This document shows, in pieces, positions 59,142 through 64,000 of a DNA stretch of 64,000 nucleotides. Position 1 is the first letter of the stretch. Each line of letters begins with the position of its first letter. The translations under genes and the position numbers were made by a program. Location of the stretch: NCBI RefSeq assembly GCF_001650875.1, contig NZ_LXYI01000045.1, positions 1-64,000 of the forward strand. Direction: 5' to 3'. The notes beneath the pieces are model-generated. The model worked only from the letters and a program-made list of their open reading frames with translations, ran no database searches and was not told the DNA's origin. Source of the stretch: Sulfitobacter sp. EhC04 (GTDB lineage Bacteria; Pseudomonadota; Alphaproteobacteria; Rhodobacterales; Rhodobacteraceae).

Positions 59142-61559
59142 TCAGCCACGCATCCGCGTGCCATCCGCATCGAAAAGCGGCGATGTGATCAGCGTCGCAG
59201 GGCGCATCTGGCCCAGGATTTCGATCTCGACCTTCAGCCCTTCCGCGACCCGGTCGCGTGGCAAGAACCCCATGGCGACGGAGGTTCCGGTGAAATGCGA
59301 ATAGCCCCCCGAGGTGCAGAACCCCACAACCGCGCCATCGAGCCAGATCGGTTCGTACCCCTGCACATCCGCGTCCGTTGCATCGACGTCGAATGCCACA
59401 AGCTGCCGTGCGGGCGGTGTTGCCCTTTCCGCTTCCGCCGGGGCGCGACCGATGAAATCCACGTTCTTTTTCCACGCGATGAACCGGTCCAGCCCGGTTT
59501 CCGCCGCCGTGTAATCGGGCGAGAATTCCGACATCCAGGAACCAAAGAACTTGTCCAGCCGCAGCGACATCATCGCGCGCATGCCAAAGGGGACCATGCC
59601 GTGGGCCTGTCCCGCCGCCCAGAGAACCGACCACAGCGCGCGCTGGTCCATCGGGTCGCAGTAGATCTCGAACCCCAGATCGCCGGTATAGCTGACGCGC
59701 TGCACGATGCAGGCGGTCTGTCCGATGGTCATTTGCCAGACGTCGAGGAATTTCATGTCCGTCACATCGGTGCGGGTGCAGGCGTGCAGCACCTCGCGTG
59801 CCTTCGGCCCCGCAATCTGGAATCCTGTGCGCTTGTCCGAGATGTTCTGCACCTCAACACCGTCTTCCAGGTGATTGATAAACCAGCGATAATGATATTC
59901 TTGCGCGCCGTAGGAGGCGGTCAGTTGGAAGCTCTGCGGGTCAAGGCATGAGATGGTGAAATCTCCGATCAGCTTGCCTTTTTCCGACAGCATCGGGGTC
60001 AGCGACAGGCGGCCTTTCGCCGGGACGCGGCCCGCCATGATCCGGTCCAGCCAGACGCGGGCATTTGGCCCGGTGACCAGGAACTTGCCAAAGTTCTGCA
60101 CCTCGTTGATGCCCACCCCGTTGCGCACCGCCAGCACCTCGCGCGCGGTGGCGTCAAAGGCATCCGAGCGCCGGAAGGAGGGTGTTTCATAGGCCGGCTC
60201 GTCACCCGTGGCGAAATAGTTCGCGACCTCCAGCCCGAATTGCTGGCCCCAGACCGCGCCCTTCGCGGTAAAGATGTCATACATCGGTGTCGTGCGGTGT
60301 GGCCTTGCGGCGGGCAGTTCCTCGTTCGGGTAGGACACGGAAAAACGTTTCTGATAGTTTTCGATCACCTTGGGCAGGGTGTAGCCCGGCGTGATCCACT
60401 TGCCGAACCGCGCCACATCCATCGCCATCACGTCGCGCTCCGGCTCGCCCTCGATCATCCATTGCGCCAGTGTCAGTCCGACGCCGCCGCCCTGGCTGAA
60501 CCCCGCCATCACGCCGCAGGCCGACCAATAGTTGCGCATCCCCGGCACCGGGCCGACCAGCGGGTTGCCATCGGGGGCAAAGGTGAAGGGGCCGTGAATC
60601 ACGTTCTTGACGCCCGCGCGTTCCAGGTCGGGAAAGCGGCGATAGGCAAAGGTGATGCTGTCCTCGATCTTGTCGAAATCGTCCTGCAACAGGTCCTGAC
60701 CAAAGGACCATGGCGTGCCATCGACCGACCAGGGGCGGCAGGTCTGTTCGTAGAACCCGATGCAGAGGCCCCGGCCTTCCTGCCTCAGATAGCTTTCGCC
60801 AGCCGGGTCCATCACATGGGGATGCTCGCGGCCCTCGGCCATCATCTCGGCGATCAGCGGCACCTCCTCGGTCACGATATACTGGTGTTCCATCGGGTGC
60901 AGCGGGAAATAGACCCCCGCCATCGCGCCCACCTCGCGCGCCCAGAGGCCGCCTGCGTTCACCACATGTTCGGCATGGATCGTGCCCTTGTCGGTGACCA
61001 CGTCCCAGGTGCCATCGGGGCGCTGGTTGGTTTCGCGCACCATGCAGTGCGTTTCGATCGTGGCTCCGCCCATCCGCGCGGCGCGGGCATAGGCATGGGT
61101 GGTGCCGGAAGGGTCAAGGTGCCCGTCCAGCGGATCATAAAGCCCGCCGATGATGCCTTCGATATTGGTCACCGGCGCGATCTTCTTGATCTCCTCCGGC
61201 GTCACGATTTCCGTGTCGAGCCCCATGAAACGGTGTTTCGCCCGTTCGGCCAGCAACATGTCGAACCGGTCCTGGTTGTCCGCCAATGTGACACCGCCCA
61301 CATGGTGCAACCCGCAGGACATGCCGGTGATCTCCTCAAGTTCCTTGTAGAGCCGGATGGTATAGCCCTGAAGTGCGGCCATATTGGTGTCGCCGTTCAG
61401 CGTGTGAAACCCGCCCGCCGCGTGCCAGGTGGAGCCGCTGGTCAGTTCCGACCGTTCCACCAGCATCACATCCGACCACCCCAGCTTGGTCAGGTGGTAC
61501 AGGCAGGACGCGCCGACGACGCCGCCGCCGATGATCAGGACACGGGTGGTGGTTTGCAT
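59142..61559 (-). CDS. dimethylglycine/sarcosine dehydrogenase-like FAD oxidoreductase (DAO + GcvT)
   Basis: 805 residues. FAD-binding DAO domain at the start: LIIGGGVVGASCLYHL (8-23), SGSTWHAAGGFHTL with His46 as likely covalent FAD site as in DMGDH. A FAO_M/GcvT tetrahydrofolate domain follows in the second half (about 430-790: GPNARVWLDRIMAGRVPAKG, GFEIYCDPMDQRALW, ending GCV_T_C). It probably oxidises dimethylglycine or sarcosine and transfers the C1 unit to tetrahydrofolate. A paralogue starts 1.9 kb further on in the opposite orientation. The start MQTTTRVLII at 61559 is chosen. Confidence 0.92.
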   Translation of the reverse strand: MQTTTRVLIIGGGVVGASCLYHLTKLGWSDVMLVERSELTSGSTWHAAGGFHTLNGDTNMAALQGYTIRLYKELEEITGMSCGLHHVGGVTLADNQDRFDMLLAERAKHRFMGLDTEIVTPEEIKKIAPVTNIEGIIGGLYDPLDGHLDPSGTTHAYARAARMGGATIETHCMVRETNQRPDGTWDVVTDKGTIHAEHVVNAGGLWAREVGAMAGVYFPLHPMEHQYIVTEEVPLIAEMMAEGREHPHVMDPAGESYLRQEGRGLCIGFYEQTCRPWSVDGTPWSFGQDLLQDDFDKIEDSITFAYRRFPDLERAGVKNVIHGPFTFAPDGNPLVGPVPGMRNYWSACGVMAGFSQGGGVGLTLAQWMIEGEPERDVMAMDVARFGKWITPGYTLPKVIENYQKRFSVSYPNEELPAARPHRTTPMYDIFTAKGAVWGQQFGLEVANYFATGDEPAYETPSFRRSDAFDATAREVLAVRNGVGINEVQNFGKFLVTGPNARVWLDRIMAGRVPAKGRLSLTPMLSEKGKLIGDFTISCLDPQSFQLTASYGAQEYHYRWFINHLEDGVEVQNISDKRTGFQIAGPKAREVLHACTRTDVTDMKFLDVWQMTIGQTACIVQRVSYTGDLGFEIYCDPMDQRALWSVLWAAGQAHGMVPFGMRAMMSLRLDKFFGSWMSEFSPDYTAAETGLDRFIAWKKNVDFIGRAPAEAERATPPARQLVAFDVDATDADVQGYEPIWLDGAVVGFCTSGGYSHFTGTSVAMGFLPRDRVAEGLKVEIEILGQMRPATLITSPLFDADGTRMRG

Positions 61560-61738
61560 GTGGAAACTCCGGTTGGCTTTTGCCGCAGATTGACGGGGCG
61601 CAGGAAACACCTCTGGTCCGTTAACGACAAAACATGTCGCGAGAGGCCGGACAACCGGTGAGTGGTTTCGTTTCCGAAACACTGCATATTCGCAGCTCAC
61701 GCTATGGACCTTCGTGCAGCCGTGCTAAATCATGCGGC

Positions 61739-63046
61739 ATGGACCTTTCCGCATTGACCCCCAAGACCATTCTAAGAGAGGCCCGCTCGTATTCCCGCAA
61801 GCTGTGGGTTCGTGTCGCGATCATGGGGTTGCTGTCTTTTGTGGCGCTGGGGCTGACGCAGCTGATCGAAGGGTTCGTACCCGACGAAATCGCGACCATG
61901 CTGCATGGGGATGCGGCGGACCGGCTGCTGAACATCATTGCCAATGCCATGCTGGCGGTCACGACATTCTCGCTCACTGTCATGGTGACCGTTTACCGCG
62001 CGTCCTCGACCCAGTGGACCCCGCGGGTGCATCGTCTGATCCTGGAAGACCCGACGACCCAGAACACCCTGGCCGTTTTCATCGGGGCCTATGTCTATGC
62101 GCTGATGGCAATCATTCTGCGCGAACTAGGGGTTTACGTGGATGACCGGGCCTTTGTGCTGTTTGTCATGACCGTTCTGGTGCTGGCGGTGATTGTGATC
62201 TACCTGATCCGCTGGGTCCTGCACCTGCAGACCTTCGGCAGCCTCATGGATGTGACGCGCCAGGTCGAGACAGTGACCGTTTCGGGGTTCAAGGAGCGGT
62301 TGCAGAACCCTTGCCTGGGCGCGAATGCCCTGACCGATGCGGTCCCCGACGGGGCCGAACAGGTGCTGGCCGCCGAAAGTGGCTATATCCAGCACATCTA
62401 TCCCGAGGCGTTGAATGAGATCGCGTCGGAGCAGGGCGCGCGCATCTACTTTCTGCGCAACATCGGTGGCTATGTTTTTGTCAACGAACCGCTTGTCGCG
62501 GTCATCTATGACAAGCAAGACGGGGACAGGGACGCGGTTGAAAAGGCGGTGCGCAACTGCATCGTGCTGGGTGATCTGCGCACTTATGATCAGGACCCGC
62601 GCTTTGGTCTTGTGGTGATGGGCGAAGTTGCCTCCAAGGCGCTGTCGCCGGGGGTCAACGACCCCGGTACAGCGATTGACGTGATCGGCCGCATCGGGCG
62701 CATCCTGTCGCTTTACAAGGATGAAGAGGCCCAGGACCGCGAAGACGAGGTGCTTGATGCGCTCTACGTCCCGCCGCTTGATCCGGGCGACCTGATCGAG
62801 GACGGATTTGGCGCGCTGGCGCGGGACGGGGTGCAGATCGTCGAGGTGCAGCAGCGCTTGCAGAATGCCTTGGCCGGGCTGATGCGCCACCCTGATGAAG
62901 AGTTGAGCCGTGCCGCAAAAGAGGCGGCCGTGCTGTATCTGCGCCGTGCGGTGCAGGCGATCCCCTTTGAGCCGGATCAGGACCGTGTGCTGGCTGCGGC
63001 CAGCGCCGAGGTGCGGGACTGTTTAAAAACGGCCACTGATCAATAA
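61739..63046 (+). CDS. DUF2254 membrane protein
   Basis: 435 residues. N-terminal helices (about 20-45, 75-100, 115-140, 148-170) followed by a soluble C-terminal part (residues 190-430), with GYIQHIYPEAL, VFVNEPLVAVIYDKQDGD and ALSPGVNDPGTAIDVIGRI, the central DUF2254 block. The family is widespread and uncharacterised. The ATG at 61739 has a poor ribosome-binding site; an in-frame upstream start is possible. It is divergent from the dehydrogenase gene. Confidence 0.85.
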   Translation: MDLSALTPKTILREARSYSRKLWVRVAIMGLLSFVALGLTQLIEGFVPDEIATMLHGDAADRLLNIIANAMLAVTTFSLTVMVTVYRASSTQWTPRVHRLILEDPTTQNTLAVFIGAYVYALMAIILRELGVYVDDRAFVLFVMTVLVLAVIVIYLIRWVLHLQTFGSLMDVTRQVETVTVSGFKERLQNPCLGANALTDAVPDGAEQVLAAESGYIQHIYPEALNEIASEQGARIYFLRNIGGYVFVNEPLVAVIYDKQDGDRDAVEKAVRNCIVLGDLRTYDQDPRFGLVVMGEVASKALSPGVNDPGTAIDVIGRIGRILSLYKDEEAQDREDEVLDALYVPPLDPGDLIEDGFGALARDGVQIVEVQQRLQNALAGLMRHPDEELSRAAKEAAVLYLRRAVQAIPFEPDQDRVLAAASAEVRDCLKTATDQ

Positions 63047-63064
63047 AGTTAACAATAAGTTAAC
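63046..63064 (+). promoter_or_regulatory. AAGTTAAC direct repeats upstream of the microprotein
   Basis: AAGTTAAC at 63046-63053 and 63057-63064, spaced 11 bases (about one helical turn), each containing the palindrome GTTAAC. The start of the cysteine-rich protein is 45 bases downstream. It could bind a regulator; it also follows the stop of the DUF2254 gene directly. Confidence 0.45.
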
Positions 63065-63108
63065 GGCGTGGTATCCGTCAGTCTTATAGATTGATCAGGA
63101 TTATTTTC

Positions 63109-63351
63109 ATGTTTGTGATACGGGCATTGTTTCTTGTGGTTGGTGTGGTTGTCCTTGCAGGGGCAGGGCCAATGTCGGTTCCGAAGATACCCGCTGCTGA
63201 TTTCCTGAATGTGTTGAATGCATTAAACGGAAAATCGCCGGTGAATGCGGCGTGTTGTAAAGTGTGTTCGAAGGGCAAGGCCTGCGGCGACTCTTGTATT
63301 AGTCGCTCATATACATGTCGAAAAGGTGCCGGTTGCGCCTGCGACGGTTAA
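63109..63351 (+). CDS. secreted cysteine-rich microprotein
   Basis: 80 residues. A signal peptide or membrane anchor (about 1-27: MFVIRALFLVVGVVVLAG) is followed by an N-terminal linker and a C-terminal cluster of eight cysteines (from about residue 50: NAACCKVCSKGKACGDSCIS, then RSYTCRKGAGCACDG). The CxxC and GKACGDSC spacing suggests metal binding or disulfides in a secreted peptide. Similar cysteine-rich tails occur in small proteins of marine bacteria, but I cannot name a family. AGGA lies upstream of ATG 63109; base composition is lower in GC than neighbouring genes. Confidence 0.65.
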   Translation: MFVIRALFLVVGVVVLAGAGPMSVPKIPAADFLNVLNALNGKSPVNAACCKVCSKGKACGDSCISRSYTCRKGAGCACDG

Positions 63352-63472
63352 TAAATCCGGATCACTGAGGCGTCGAATTATATTCGAGCGACGACAGATG
63401 TCGCTTTCTGGCAATCAGCCCGATGCAAGCCCGTAGAGGTTGTGAATAACGCAACCCAAGTCAGGACATATC

Positions 63473-64000
63473 ATGCGCACCCATGCCCAGGCCGTCGTCA
63501 TCGGGGGCGGCGTTATCGGCTGCTCCATCCTGTACCACCTGACCAAGCTGGGCTGGACGGACGTGGTGTTGCTGGAACGCTCGGAACTGACTTCCGGCAG
63601 CACATGGCATGCGGCGGCGAATATTCACGGGCTGCATGACAACAACAACATCACCCGGATCCAGAACTACACGATGGACCTTTATAATGCGCTGGAGGCC
63701 GAGACCGGCCAAAGCTGTGGCGTGTTCCAGCCCGGATCGCTCTATCTGGCGCAGACAGAGGCGCGCGAGCATCAGCTGCGGCTACAGGCGGCCAAGGCGA
63801 AATACTATGGGCTGCCGTTTCGCGAGGTGGACCGCGCCGAAGCTGAGGCGCTGCATCCGCTGGTCGATTTCGACGGAATCCGCTGCATCATGTACGAGGA
63901 AAACGGCGGCAACGTGGACCCTTCGGGCGTCACCAACGCCTATGCCGTGGGGGCGCGGCAGAACGGGGCAGAGATCATCCGGTTTTGCCCTGTCACCGGG
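63473..64000 (+). CDS. second dimethylglycine-dehydrogenase-like FAD oxidoreductase (truncated by window end)
   Basis: The first 176 residues are visible; no stop within the window. FAD motif VVIGGGVIGCSILYHLTKLG and SGSTWHAAANIHG with His46 at the same position as in the paralogue at 61559-59142. The two are clearly paralogous in this region (both begin with about 45 similar residues) but differ after SGSTWHAA, so substrate preference may differ. The start ATG 63473 has AGGA nearby. Confidence 0.9.
   Translation, partial: MRTHAQAVVIGGGVIGCSILYHLTKLGWTDVVLLERSELTSGSTWHAAANIHGLHDNNNITRIQNYTMDLYNALEAETGQSCGVFQPGSLYLAQTEAREHQLRLQAAKAKYYGLPFREVDRAEAEALHPLVDFDGIRCIMYEENGGNVDPSGVTNAYAVGARQNGAEIIRFCPVTG

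Overview
This window is chromosomal DNA of an alphaproteobacterium, most probably of the family Rhodobacteraceae (Roseobacter group). The support is high GC with GC-rich third positions, a 407-residue 5-aminolevulinate synthase of the succinyl-CoA/glycine type with the catalytic lysine at residue 248, a DksA that lacks most zinc cysteines, a DUF1127 gene followed by CCUCCUCCC-loop hairpins as in Rhodobacter, an RTX-Hint protein, extended TRAP permeases and tandem dimethylglycine-dehydrogenase-like oxidases. There are two tRNA genes and no phage, CRISPR, complete insertion sequence or rRNA. Most of it reads as core genome, with accessory character around 53.7-58.5 kb.

Layout. 0-4 kb: 3' end of a VIT-family metal transporter, a pirin, tRNA-Asp, an EamA exporter and a LysR regulator. 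4-4.8 kb: two DUF1127 genes preceded by two CTGC-N3-GCAG sites and followed by three stem-loops with CUCCUCCC-type loops, a likely cuckoo/CcsR-type sRNA locus and the most interesting regulatory locus here. 4.8-11.7 kb: M20 dipeptidase, Bcr/CflA-type MFS exporter, hemA, a RodZ-like protein and ispG. 11.7-21 kb: a DsbA-like pair, an aminotransferase, then cell-wall genes (amidase, PBP1A), prfB and an amidase-signature enzyme. 21-23.8 kb: a Rieske oxygenase with its small coupled partner and an XRE-type regulator. 23.8-27.4 kb: ilvB and ilvH separated by an ltrA gene, with a classic attenuation leader (peptide rich in Leu/Val/Ile, then a terminator) upstream.

27.9-32.4 kb: a three-gene TRAP transporter with an unusually long large permease. 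32.5-41.2 kb: leucyl/arginyl-protein transferase (N-degron), RDD and DUF2852 membrane proteins, a YbaK-type deacylase, glnE, a lipoprotein, an RlmI-like methyltransferase and a coupled PIN protein. 41.2-48.5 kb: M48 protease, cytochrome P450, OsmC, then a MoxR ATPase / DUF2927 lipoprotein / 56-residue membrane protein / VWA cluster, and dksA. 48.5-53.5 kb: FAD monooxygenase, an arginase-ornithine cyclodeaminase operon divergent from an Lrp-type regulator (arginine to proline catabolism), DsbB and a DedA-like membrane protein. 53.6-58 kb: tRNA-Leu(CAA), a long non-coding stretch and a 960-residue RTX/Hint protein. 58-64 kb: a long inverted-repeat element, a MobA-like nucleotidyltransferase, a dimethylglycine-dehydrogenase-like enzyme, a DUF2254 protein, a secreted cysteine-rich microprotein and the start of a second dimethylglycine-dehydrogenase-like enzyme cut by the window end.

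Start codons were chosen from ribosome-binding sites and family alignment, so several genes are shorter than their longest open frame. All assignments come from reading the sequence and from memory of the families; no searches were run.
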